From Moniliella sp. 'wahieum' (taxonomy: Eukaryota > Basidiomycota > Moniliellomycetes > Moniliellales > Moniliellaceae), in the NCBI GenBank assembly GCA_003971905.1, contig RSEE01000037.1, positions 186,001 through 250,000 on the forward strand: 64,000 nucleotides of DNA, read 5' to 3'. Positions 1 through 9,930 of this stretch are shown here, piece by piece. The position numbers and the translations under genes were made by a program. How positions within the stretch are numbered: the stretch's first letter is position 1; the number at the start of each line of letters is the position of its first letter. The notes under the pieces were generated by a model, which did not search any database, was not told where the DNA came from, and was given only the letters and a program-made list of their open reading frames with translations.

Positions 1-2670
1 AAATCAGCCCAGCCTTGAGACCAGGGGATAACGTATTTCATCCCTGTTTGGGGTACGCTCCCCGTCACAGCAGCGGGCGGAAGGGGTGAAGGAGCAAGGT
101 GGAAAATGGAAGTCAAATCCGTCGAAAACCGGCACTCGCTGACCAAGAGCAGGAACGCCTCCACCACAGGGTGTTCGCGATCGGCTTGGAGTTTAGGGGC
201 GAGCCACTTGGTCTGTTGGGAGGTTGTTCCAAGCGCCCCTAATACAGGCGTACCGGTGGGGTTGCCGGTCGATGTGGCCAACTGATAGGACTGGCGCAGG
301 GACTGAGCCCGCTTGTTGGTGAGAAGAAGAGCGTCAAGACAATGTCCCAATCGGACCATGTGGTGGGAGTGAGGCATTGCAATTCGGTCTGCACCCTGCA
401 CGTACCATGGGGCATTTGTTGTCCCACGTCCTCGGGTCCTGCCGCTTCGACAGGCAAGATGGAACGGTAGAACGAGATCATCTCCATATCCACCATCTCG
501 TCGCCCAATGAGGCCAACGTCTTGAGAGCAGGAGAGAGGATGTGCAAACTTAACAGGACCGGCAGTCCGCGTTGAGCAGAAGACGACCGGGACGAAGGGA
601 CTGATATGGTAGAGGTTTGCATGTGCTGATCCACGTACCGTGCCGCATGAATCATGTACCGAAGGCCGCCGACAACAAGTGAAAGCTCCAAGAGGGGCTC
701 CTCTACAGAAACAAGTGCCATACCCGCCAATCGATCCACCACCGCACGAAGAGTTAAGTTACCATAGAAGGAAGACAGCAGCTTATCTTCCATCGCATAT
801 ACCCTGGCGGACAAGGAGGAGTCATCGACTAAACCCAGCTGGTCACGCCCAAGGATGCGGGACAGACAAACGGACAGCGGCGCCAACGTCGGAGGAGGAA
901 AGATACCGAAAGAAATAACCGTCTCGAAGAGTGACAGGATAAGATGTAGCTCCCTAGGGCGTAACATAGCGAGTGGGTGCGTTGTAGGGCCTGTTGGGGG
1001 CGAGACAGCGGCAGCGTTACTCAAAGAACCTGGGGGTGATTGTGCGGAGGCCGGCGCTACAACGGGGGCGGGCTGAAAGATGTTAGAACTCCGTTTGCGA
1101 AGTGCCGCTGCGGGCGTTGCAGGGGAGCCAACAGCGGGTGCAGAGGGAGGAGGAGCCCGGGATGAGGGCTGCTCCCCCGTACCCGAGTGAGGGAGGTGCT
1201 CCATGAACTACGCTCCTTTCGGACGGTGGATTGGGACAGAGGCGACTTCACCGGGGCGGCATCCGGGGCAGAGACTGGGGAGGTCGGATCAATACCTTGC
1301 AGGGACTCACGTGGAGCAAGGGGACACCGTTGAGGATTGGAAACGGCACAAACGGCCATCAACATGTCTTGGACGGCCACCAACGGCACCTTGGCGAAAT
1401 TAAACTCAACGACAGAAAAAACAGCTCAATAAGCGAGGAAAATGTTCGCTCTTCTTGCAACATGGGGTCGTACCGCAAGTCATGGTGCAAAGGAGGTTCG
1501 GTGTCTGACAAGGTCTCCATACCATCCCTCACCCGAAATAAGTTTGTAGACGACTCAATGAAGAGGCTGTGCACCGTTTGGAGTAGCTCTGGGAATGGAA
1601 GAATGTCCCTCCCTTCTCGTGTGAGTACCAAAATGGCACGCACTTGGACCGAGCGCACCACAGGCCGGGGGATCAGTTCGTCCGTACTTGGTGGGAGTGC
1701 GTCCACTTGGGTGGAAGATGGAGAGAGGGGCGTTGATGATACAGGAATGGGCGCACGAGGATCCGAAACACGCTCCGCATCAGAAATGGATGTCTGTGCT
1801 GGCCCCTTTTGCACTGCCCTGCGTAGTGATGGGAGGGGGGAGAGGGAGTAAAGCGAGGACAAGGAGATAGAACGATCGCCTCTCGGGAGATGTGAGCGAG
1901 GGGGTGAGAGGGGGTGGTTTAGCCGAGGATAAGGGGGCGGAGGAAGGAACAGTTGGGGTGGGAAAATGGCAAGACGAGCATCGTTAAGCTTGATACTGGA
2001 CATGAGGATCTCCGTAGCAGCCAAGCGAACTGACATTGGCAAGGACGAGGTAGAACCCGCGCTCAGTGGACCTGGAGGGTCACGAGATGTCCTGCCACCC
2101 TGTAGCAAGTCCCGTGCCAATTCAAACACGTCCGACAATGCGAATGGGAGCGTGGGGGATCTGGGACTTGGGTCTCAGTAGAGGCAGGAACATTTTCGCG
2201 TGTCTCGAGGATGAGCGACTGGTTTATGCGGACCAATAGAGCGAGGAGAATGTTAGACACCGTGTTGGCCTGCGGCGAGGATATGGTTCCTCGCCTATCA
2301 GAGCAGACACTTGGGCCAAGAGGCTGTGCGCTGCCTGGTCCGACTGGGGTACGAGCTTAGCAACCTGGGCCGAGGAAGCGCCGAGCAAAGACAGGTACCA
2401 TTCGGGCAAGCCCAACAGAGCGAGGACGGGCTCAGACGCAGAGGCTGCCTCGCTGGCCATGGCCGTAGCGGACGGGGAAGACGCTGGGTCAGAAATGGGG
2501 GCGTTGCTGGAGGAGGAAGAGGCGGCGGCTGCGGATGCGGATGCAGATGCGGACGCGGTCCAGGACGGGCCACCGCGGGACCATCCAACCATCTCTCCCA
2601 CGGCTCGAACTTTTTGGAGCTGATCGCGGGGAGAGGGGGGGTTTGGAACGAGGGCGGAAGGGTCGGACAT
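1..2670 (-). CDS. Large helical (HEAT-like) protein, 5' part only; possibly tuberin (TSC2)-like
   Basis: The gene reads leftward from an ATG at 2670 and runs off the left edge, so only the N-terminal part is present. Several frame switches interrupt it, as in its neighbours. The N-terminus holds an Ala/Ser-rich stretch (2470-2570). Long amphipathic helices follow, with segments such as 'LALLGLPEWYLSLLGAS', 'SVRLAATEILMSSIKLND', 'FPELLQTVHSLFIES' and 'LILSLFETVISFGIFPPP'. The order of a short N-terminal helix block, an 'RLAATEIL' helix, a 'LFRVRDGMETL' stretch and a 'VQDMLMAVCAV' helix loosely recalls the N-terminal HEAT region of tuberin, the GAP partner for Rheb upstream of TORC1. The diagnostic C-terminal Rap/Rheb-GAP domain would lie outside the window. 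The identity is therefore a guess; the existence of a real gene is much firmer. It is divergent from QCR6. Confidence 0.35.
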
Positions 2671-3268
2671 CTGCGGAGGGGACGGGGAGGTGCGTTAGGC
2701 AAGGCAGACGGGGGGCTGCGCATACACGGGAGTGGCAGGAGGCGTGCGTACTGGGGCAATGAGCACGGGAAGCGAGACGAGGCGGGGGGAGAGCGGGAGG
2801 GTTCAGAGAGCCATGAGGCGGGAGGGATGAGCGCGGGTGGAGGGGGTGGGGGTGGGGGTGGGGGAGATGGAGACGGGTGGGGATGGGGGAGGAGTGGAGA
2901 CGGGGGTGGGGATGGGATGGGGATGGGGAATGCGAGCGTGTGGCGAGCGACGGCGGAGGAGCGGACGGGGACGGCGGTGGCAGCCGTGCAGCTGGGCATG
3001 CTTGACATGTGGCATGCTGGCGCCGCCAGACAGGAGGCGATGAATATTGAATGTTCAAAAGCGCACACTTTTACAATTTCACAATTGCGCTCAGGGCCAA
3101 TTTCAAATTGCACCTTGCCTTTGGAGATTCACAAGCGAAGTCCGCCGCAGCGGGCGAATGGGGCGCTTACAAATGGGCTGCCCCGGCGTCTGGGCAGAAG
3201 AGGCTGGGTGGGCTTCGGGGTGGCCGGCTGGTGGCCTGCGCGTGTTCCCGCCCCCTACCACCCTGACC
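2671..3268. promoter_or_regulatory. Divergent promoter between the HEAT-like gene and QCR6
   Basis: About 600 bp separate two divergently read genes. On the + strand 2820-2945 is almost pure G/A with repeated gggtgg, ggatgg and gagacgg units. This makes a strongly purine-biased tract that generates long artefactual open frames on both strands. From 3045 to 3125 there is a short AT-richer block with CAATT and CAAATT motifs near the QCR6 start. I see no further gene here. Confidence 0.5.
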
Positions 3269-3863
3269 ATGTCTCTCACTACCTTGGCGAGTCGGAGCCC
3301 AGCGTGTTCGGCACGGTCACCAGCTTCGTCTCCTCCTTCTTCCCCACCCTCCACGCCGAGGAAGAGGAAGCGGAGGAAGAGGAGCGAGTGAGGAGGAGGA
3401 GAAGAGGAGGAGGAAGAGGAGGAGGACGACGAGCCAGTCGACCCGCGCGAGGAGATCTACGCTGCGTGCGAGGAGAAGGAATGCAGCTCGGCCAAGCACC
3501 ACTTTGACGAATGCCAAACCCGTGTCGAGGCTGGCAAGCTTCTCTTCGAGGGGAGGACTGCATTGAGGAGTTGTACGACCTTATTCCCCTTCTTTTTTCC
3601 CTTGCCCTTTCCTCCTCTCTTTTGATTTCAGCCCAGTTCCTGACGTACTAACCATTTGCTTGCTTGCGCTTCGCACCCCCCGCCCTTCCCTTTCCCCCCT
3701 TGCTCGCCATCTTGCCCATCTATCCTTATCCAGCTGTGTGTATCTCTGCCGCGTATCTCCTGCATCTCCATCCACGGACCACTGACATGTCCCTTCTGCA
3801 GTCCACTTGACTCACTGCGCAGCCGAGTGCACCGCGCCAAAGCTGTTCGCCAAGCTGGCTTAA
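3269..3863 (+). CDS. QCR6: Cytochrome b-c1 complex subunit 6 (hinge protein)
   Basis: This is the small acidic 'hinge' subunit of mitochondrial respiratory complex III, which helps cytochrome c dock on cytochrome c1. The start ATG (3269) begins MSLTTL. A 'SVFGTVTSFVSSFFP' segment follows, then a poly-Glu/Asp acidic tract (about 3358-3440), and then the folded Cys region: 'DPREEIYAACEEKECSSA', 'HHFDECQTRVEAG', and after an intron 'HLTHCAAECTAPKLFAKLA' before TAA. The paired Cys spacing and the ending '-HC..C.APKLFAKL' are typical of the family. One intron lies at about 3573-3801, with a GTACG donor, a CTGACAT branch and a TGCAG acceptor. The ORF is broken by single-base slips near 3285, inside the acidic tract and near 3551. 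All residues expected around the slips are present, so I read this as a functional gene with sequence errors. Confidence 0.88.
3573..3801 (+). other. Intron in QCR6
   Basis: It starts GTACGA, has a CTGACAT branch-like motif near 3782 and ends CTTCTGCAG. It separates the '..CIEEL' exon from the '..HLTHCAAEC' exon. The codon phase cannot be fixed because of nearby frame slips. Confidence 0.6.
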
Positions 3864-4228
3864 TACTTCACGTGCAAGGTGGACAGACCGGAACAGATAC
3901 CGACCCACGCTCAACAAAGCCTACAACCAAGCAGCCTGACGCAGCACGGCGGACTGGGCAAAGAAATGCATACTTTTTGTCCGGCGTCATGCAATGCATC
4001 CTGCACATCATGCATCATGCGCCATGCGTCATGCGCCATGCGCTTCCTCTAATTCTGTTCTTGTCCCACACGCTTTCCAGTAGACCACTGGGGTGCCCCG
4101 TCGCTGGACGCGACCGGCGAACGACGACCGGGGACCGCTTGGACCCATTGGATGCCAGTGCTAGTCCAGTGTAATGTCCAGTACCGGCGACTTGACCTTC
4201 CGCCGCTGACGCGGGTGGCTGCGCACGC
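3864..4228. other. Tail-to-tail intergenic region with a short tandem repeat
   Basis: This lies between the stops of QCR6 (+) and the AT-hook gene (-). From about 3985 to 4050 there are imperfect tandem copies of a 10-14 bp unit of the form 'catcatgcgccatgcg'. No gene is seen. Confidence 0.5.
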
Positions 4229-6787
4229 TCACCTCTGTCGGCGGCACGGGACAAACATGATGGGCACTTCAGGCTCGGGCACTGGCAACGGGTTCTTCCG
4301 CGGCCGTCCACGTGGCCGACGAGCCGGGGGTGGGACCTCGGCCTTGACGTCTGCCTTGACGAGCTTTTTGGCCGATGGTGCAAAGGGTGAGAGAGAAGGA
4401 CGGGGAGGAGGAGGGGGACGAAGGGAGAGGGGGAAGGAATAGGTTCAGATGCAGAGGTGAGAGAGGACTGTTCGGTTGGAACGGGCGTTCGTTGGATGCA
4501 GGTGCCAGTGCAGTTGGGGTCCGGGATTTCCTCGACTTGGATTTAGTGGTGGCCTTGGATATGCGGGTGGAGTGGAATGGGCTGGTGGGCTTGGGTTTGC
4601 TTTTGGGCTTCGATGTGGGGGCGGGTGGGAAGGACTGGTAGTTTCAGACTTGCTGCTGAGCTCGGGCTTGTCAGTGGGTTCATGAGACGCAGCGGAGGTC
4701 TCGGACGGCGTGGGTGTCTGGAGCGATTTGGCGGGAATGGCCGGCTCAGTGTGCTTGGGCGTCAAGGCTTCCTAAGCGTCTTGGGCTCCTTGGGCTTTTT
4801 GGGCTCTTGGGCTTTTTGGGCTCCTTGGGCTTTTTGGGCTCCTTGGGCTCCTTGGGCTCCTTGGGCGTCTTGGGCTTCCTGGGCTCCTTGAATTCTTTGG
4901 GCTCCTGCGACTCTTGGCCTTCGTGGCTTCCTTGGCGTCCTTGGTAGATGTGCGGGACTTGGTGCTGCGAAGCGCCTAGATGGTTTGGAACGTTGGAGGG
5001 TCACCTTGGTTGTGTCGGTCTCAACGAGGCAGAGGAGTGCTCCGTCTCATTCGGTCCTTCTCACGGTGGCTGCGTCCGAGCAGACCAATCTGAGTGAAGA
5101 GGGCGCGAGTCTCCTTGGCGGCCTGAACGCCGGTTTTGAACGAAGGAAGACGTTAAAGCAGGCCGTCAGGGTCGTGCTGACGGCCGGACCGTTATGGGGA
5201 AGAAACGGTTCGTTGTCAACATCACTCCTCTCCCCCTCCGCGGACAGGAAGGGAGCACGACGAAGCGCATAGTAGCGTGCTGCATCACGAACCCATTCCA
5301 CCCCATACGGCTTGGCGTGCATATTGAAAAAGACAAGATTAGGATCGAGGACTTGACCTTTTTCCGTCTCGTAGGCTTTTGATTTGCGCAGCTGACCGAG
5401 ACTGGTGTGCAGCGTGCGCTCCCCCTCCAACGAGGTAACATAAAGTGAACGTCTCGTCCAGGCTCTGGAGCAAATCCGGGTCCAGCACCGACTCATCCCC
5501 TTGACTCGACACCAAGGGCTCCAAGTGAGAAAGCGCATTGCCGCCCCCGACGCAGGCCAAGAGCATCCGTCCATCACGCTCCCGTAGCCAGGAACTGACG
5601 AGGACCAAGAGCCGCATGCGCAGCCAGAGCTGGAACCCGCACGGTACACGGCCGCGAGCACGGCAACGGGCGTCTTGTCTTTCCCACTGCGCGCGTCAAA
5701 GGTGGGTGGGCAGCGCGAGTTGAGCCTGAGCAAACGCTGGCCATTTGATGCGATGGTCCCCCGGCGTTTGCGGGACGGGGTCAAAGAAGAGCGAGACAAG
5801 TAAGGTGGGCAGCGGAGCTGACATCTTATCGTACAGGCCCATCATGAGCAGTGGCAAATCGGTAGGGAATATCGATGCCCGTATGGACGCGATCGAGAAT
5901 CGCCTTAAGCCAAGTTCGGGAAGAGAGGAAGACCACAATGCATAGGAACAGCGAGCTGGCCTTAAGACCGAGACACGTGCCTGTTGCGCTCGGAGTGTAC
6001 GCCCCAGTTCGGAATCACATTGAGTTCTGCCACAGTGTAGGGGGGGGTGGTGGGGTGAAGCAGCCACTGGATCAAATGGGAAATGTACGCGCGCAGCCGG
6101 CCCGCACTTGCGGTGCTTGTCTTGGGCTTGTGCGCGCGAGGACGATACTCTTGTCCGCCTAGACGCGGGTCATAGAGCCGTCTTGCCTCCTCGGACTCGG
6201 AGCACATCCACACCTTCTGTTGCGCCAGAGCAAAGGCGCTCGCACCTCGGATCACAGGCCGGACGAAGATGCGCCAACGATCCACAGGCGCAGTCAGTTT
6301 CCGCGAGGTCGACCTGAGCTCCGAGCCCATTGGTCGCCCCCCGGTCTCCCATCGGACGCTGAGGCAGGGGACGGAGATGCTCTCCCCGCGAACCAACAAA
6401 GGGGTCAAATCATCCCACATGTCCGAGTCGGTGTAGCCAACGTCCACCTCATAGTCGAGCATTTGCGGGCGGGGCGAGTCAAACGTGCGCAAGTCTAGCG
6501 CAGAGATATGTGTTAGGAGGGCCCAGTGTGCAAAGAGACACAACACACGTACCGTTGGCATAGCGTTTGCTAGACACTTGTTTCAGCATCTCGCCCATTT
6601 TCCTATTGGCATACAAGGACCGAAGGAGCTGCGCCACCGTCTGCGCATCCGATTTGGCAGGTAACGCGTTAGCCGTCGCACCGTCCAATGCTGATGCAGA
6701 AGGAACGTAGCCGTGCTGCTGAAGGAAACTGATGTTCTGCTGCAGCTGAGCTGTGGGATCAGCCAACGTTCTTGGTTGGTCCAGCAT
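4229..6787 (-). CDS. AT-hook protein with KEP-repeat tail; core not recognised
   Basis: It is read leftward from ATG 6787 (MLDQPRTLADPTAQLQ) to a TGA at 4231-4229. The first exon ends at a GTACGTG donor and the intron is 6495-6552. The second part is a globular region with 'MLDYEVDVGYTDSDMWDDL', 'LLVRGESISVPCLSVRW', 'RWRIFVRPVIRGASAFA', 'SIRASIFPTDLPLLMMGLYD' and, further on, 'NLVFFNMHAKPYGVEWVRD'. The C-terminus is basic and disordered. It has a run of Lys-Glu-Pro/Lys-Lys-Pro triplets (about 4777-4890), a Ser/Pro-rich stretch, and 'RRPRGRPRKNP' (about 4290-4325). That last motif is a textbook AT-hook and implies minor-groove DNA binding in the nucleus. I do not recognise the globular part. 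A chromatin-complex subunit is an inference from the AT-hook and basic tail only. Several single-base slips interrupt the middle. Confidence 0.6.
6495..6552 (-). other. Intron in the AT-hook gene
   Basis: On the minus strand it begins GTACGTGTG and ends GCGCTAG, 58 nt long. This matches the intron style of other genes in the window. It joins '..KRYANG' to 'LRTFDSPRPQMLDYEV'. Confidence 0.75.
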
Positions 6788-6815
6788 TGGTTTATCCGGC
6801 GTTGGGTTGGAGGGT

Positions 6816-7280
6816 TCAGCTGGCTGGCGCTTCTTCCTGCGCAGCCTCCTTCTCCTTTGGGGGCAGATGCCTCAGGTACGCCGGGACCAACCAGGACTGC
6901 AGCCCAAATGCTGGATCCCCCAAGGGATCCTCAGGGAGGAAGCGCTGACCAGGCAGGAGGGGCAGGACGTCCTCTATCCTAGGCTCGGGCTTGTCCGGGA
7001 GAGGGTCCGTCCGCAGGGAAGGGCTCAGAAGTGCATGGGCAGTAGCTTGAGCGGGCGAGACGACGGCGGTGTTCGAGCCTGGTGCCAGCGCAGGTACAGA
7101 ATACTCGTCGTCATCGCTAATCGGGGTTAAGGAAAGGGGGTCGTCCCGGCCATCTGCATCGCTGGAGAGGCGGCGCAGCGGATACGGGGCCAGTCCCCAT
7201 GCCCTGTGCCTAGGCCACCTACTCGCAGGCCAGACCGACTCCTGTCGTGCCGCAACCCCATAGCCGAGCGCACGAGGCAA
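6816..7280 (-). CDS. Small hypothetical protein
   Basis: This leftward ORF of about 110-150 codons stops 28 bp before the ATG of the AT-hook gene on the same strand. The most protein-like part is 'SDDDEYSVPALAPGSNTAVV', then 'RIEDVLPLLPGQRFLPEDP' and 'FGLQSWLVPAYLRHLPP', ending 'KEKEAAQEEAPAS'. It is acidic and Pro-rich. The true start is unclear: a second frame from 7366 carries 'PPRRRRAYADCLVRSAMG', and a one-base slip near 7130-7180 may join the two. It could be an independent short gene or a 5' exon of the AT-hook gene, though two stops intervene. I recognise no family. Confidence 0.4.
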   Translation of the reverse strand: MPRALGYGVAARQESVWPASRWPRHRAWGLAPYPLRRLSSDADGRDDPLSLTPISDDDEYSVPALAPGSNTAVVSPAQATAHALLSPSLRTDPLPDKPEPRIEDVLPLLPGQRFLPEDPLGDPAFGLQSWLVPAYLRHLPPKEKEAAQEEAPAS

Positions 7281-7992
7281 TCAGCATAGGCGCGGCGGCG
7301 ACGCGGAGGTTGGGTGTTGGTTGGTGGAACCGGTGGACAGCACAGACGCTGTGGTTCAGGTTGCAATTTTCATCGTTTGGAATTGGGATTGCTGCTGTAT
7401 CATTTCAGGAGACTTGTACGGCTGCTAGCTGGCTACACCATATAAACACCGGATAGTCCGGGGGGGGAGCGTGGCCGCCGCAACTAGTGTATGTGGGGGG
7501 GTGGCGTACACCTCACTGCATATGGTAGAATGGCGAGAAGGTCTGGCAGATCCAGGCCTTTCCTGCTTCCAGGAGACGCCCGTCCATCGCCGCAAGTGCC
7601 GCGGGGCATCACGATCTGCCCAGTGAGGCTCATGCTGGGTGGAATAGGGCAGGACGGGGGCACTGCATGCGGACAGAGGGGTCCTGCGGGGAAAGGAGAA
7701 GTGGAACAGCAGAGAATAAAGAAAATGGGGCAAAGTATGAATCAGACAGAGGGACAAAGGGGGTAAACATCATGATCGGCCCGGGACGCAGCCAAAGAGG
7801 TAGAGACAGGAGGACGAGTATGGGGTGTTGGTCAAAAGCCAAGCGGGATAAGGGAGGGGGGGGGGGGGGGGCGAAGAGCGAGAGAGAGAGAAGAGAGAGA
7901 GAGAGAGGGAGAGGGGAGGGAGAGAAGGGGGACAGGCGAGGATGGAGGGGGCCGAAAGGGGGCGAGAAAAGGTCCAGGAGAGACAGGTGCGG
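7281..7992. other. Intergenic region 3' of Rab5; no clear gene
   Basis: It contains an 18-nt poly-G run (about 7855-7872) followed by a GAGA-rich purine tract (to about 7975). The latter is probably the 3' UTR and flank of the Rab5 gene. Open frames here are products of this composition. Confidence 0.4.
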
Positions 7993-8675
7993 TTAGCAGT
8001 TGCATGCGTCCGAGTCGGTCTGGGCGCCTCCCTCAGATCCACCCCGCCCCTGGTCTGGGCAGCTTACTAGCCGATGAAGTGGGGGTACGAGGGAGCTTCT
8101 CGGCGATGAGACGGAAGAGCTCGGTGACATGCAGGCCCGATTTGGCCGAGGTCTCAATGAAGAGCAGACCTTCTTGCGCAGCATATGCCTCGGCCTCCTC
8201 GGTGGGCACTGCCTGGCGTCGGTGGCCAGATCCGCTTTGTTGCCGGCCAATGCAATGACAATGTTGGGGTCAGCCTGGCGGTGCAGCTCGGCGATCCACT
8301 CCTTGGCCTTGGCGAGGGACGACTGGGGGGAGCAAGGCAGGTGAGCAGAGGAGCAAGCGGAGAAGCAGAACAAGGGCAGGGGAGACAGCGTGCGTACCGG
8401 CTGGGTGACGTCGTACACGACGACGGCACAGTTGCGTTGCGGTAGTACATGGGGGCCAAGGACTTGTATCGTTCCTGGCCGGCCGTGTCCCAGATCTCGA
8501 ACTTGACAATGGTGGCGGGGTCGAGGCGGATGGACTGGGTGAGGAAGCAGCGCCGATGGTGGACTCGCGGTAGTCGTCGAACTGGTCCTTGACGAAGCGC
8601 ATGACGAGGGCTCTTGCCCACGGCGGACTCGCCGAGGAGGACGAGCTTGAACTGGAATGTCTGCGGGGCGGCCAT
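7993..8675 (-). CDS. Rab5-type small GTPase (Ypt51/Vps21 family)
   Basis: This is an early-endosome Rab GTPase that acts in endocytic fusion and vacuolar sorting. Minus-strand ATG is at 8675 ([22 protein letters not shown]). All G motifs are present: the P-loop 'GESAVGKS', switch I '[10 protein letters not shown]' with the Rab5-like 'FLTQSI', '[20 protein letters not shown]', 'GNKADL' and 'ETSAKSG'. The effector-region residues and '[13 protein letters not shown]' are diagnostic of Rab5. The C-terminus ends '..DACNC' before TAA (7995-7993), a CXC geranylgeranylation signal. An intron lies at 323-397 past 8000, between 'YDVTQP' and 'SLAKAKEW'. At least four one-base deletions (after GKS, after IGAA, after RNA and at the 'RQVPTEEAE' segment) break the frame without loss of any conserved residue. 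It is divergent from the 9931 gene. Confidence 0.96.
8323..8397 (-). other. Intron in the Rab5 gene
   Basis: On the minus strand it runs GTACGCACG...CCCCCAG, 75 nt, with pyrimidine-rich sequence before the acceptor. It falls between the codons for the 'VYDVTQP' strand and the 'SLAKAKEWI' helix. Confidence 0.85.
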
Positions 8676-9930
8676 GGGGGGCGGGGGGGGGGCGGGCGCG
8701 CGGTGGGAAGGGGCGGGCGCGGCGGGTATTAGATGTCGATGGCCTCGGCGGGCGACAAGAGCCACGGCAGGAGCGAGAAGGGCGGCGCGCTCCACACGGC
8801 GCGGTGCCATGTGGCTGACGTCAGCAGCAGGTGGGACGTGCTCCCCTCGCCTGCTTATCGGCGGCGGGGCGGGCGCGTGGAAAGCAGCGACACAGGCGCC
8901 GTGCCACGCAGCCCTACTCTCGCCGCCGCCGCCGGGCACGACCGTCCGAGCAACAACCGCTCCCCGCTCCCACCTCCTGAATCTGAGATCTGGCCCTGTG
9001 TGCCCATCCATGCCTGGCGGTGCCCATCCTGACCTTGATCCCGCGCGGTGTGTTGCCCGTGCGGCGGGGTGGTGGATGCTGCGCTCTCTGCTGTGCTTGC
9101 TGCCAGGCGAGGCCATGGCTCGTGAGGGATGACTGACACAGTAAATGATGACGAGGAAGGGCAACACGGTAACGGATGCAGCCCAGCGCCAAGACGTCGT
9201 TTAACATGGGTTGAAACATGGGTTGATGCTGAGTATATACTGACACTGTGTGTGCGAGAGACCCGAGACGGCGCATGGAACTAATACTACTGTGTCCTGG
9301 GGTGTGCCGCATAATATACTCTGTCAGTCCACGGGGGATTCAATCTGCCTGTCTGGTTGTGCGTGCTGCTCACTTGGCGAATGTACCATCAGGTCGATTG
9401 TGGCGCTCAAGCTGTGGCCCATGCGACGATGGGCCTGGCCGTTTGCGTGTGCACACCTGCTGGTCTTGTCTGGGTGGATACACAATGCTGGTGCAATGAA
9501 TCGGCGTCCCCAAACGTAGGCCGCAGTCGGAGCGCCACTTGGGGTTGGTGGGTAGTTACCGTCGGTATCCGCGTGTCGCTGGCGAGATGCAGATGGTCGG
9601 GAGAGCGAGAGAGGAGGGAGTGTCGGAGGGGGATGAGAGATTGGACCGCGTTTGTCAGGGCCTGGTTGGAATTGAAATGCAGGGAGGCGTCGCAAGTTGC
9701 AAGCAGGGAGACGACGCAGGGGGGCAGTGCAGCTGTAGTGACCAGGTGACTGCGGGGGCTGTTCTGCGCACGGGGACGAGCCCAGTCGACCCGCTCGCTA
9801 CTCGTACTGACTGCGCACGATCCTCCCCCCCATCCGCCATCCGCAGCAGCTCCCATCCCATCGCCTCCGCCGCCTCCGCCGCCCCCCACCATCCCCACCG
9901 CCCCCCCACGGCCCACGGGCCCTCACCCCC
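8676..9930. promoter_or_regulatory. Divergent promoter region of Rab5 and the 9931 gene
   Basis: This stretch of 1.25 kb holds no convincing coding region. A perfect CRE/ATF palindrome TGACGTCA lies at 8816-8823, about 140 bp upstream of the Rab5 start. The stretch 9180-9500 is less GC-rich and may hold the core promoters. From 9830 to 9930 the + strand is very C-rich just before the next gene's ATG. Confidence 0.45.

Noticed and set aside
2311-3507. A 398-codon + strand open frame covering the HEAT-gene start and the QCR6 start
   Set aside because: It is Gly/Arg-rich by composition and antisense to a real gene. Only its last part overlaps the true QCR6 exon, and by frame slip.
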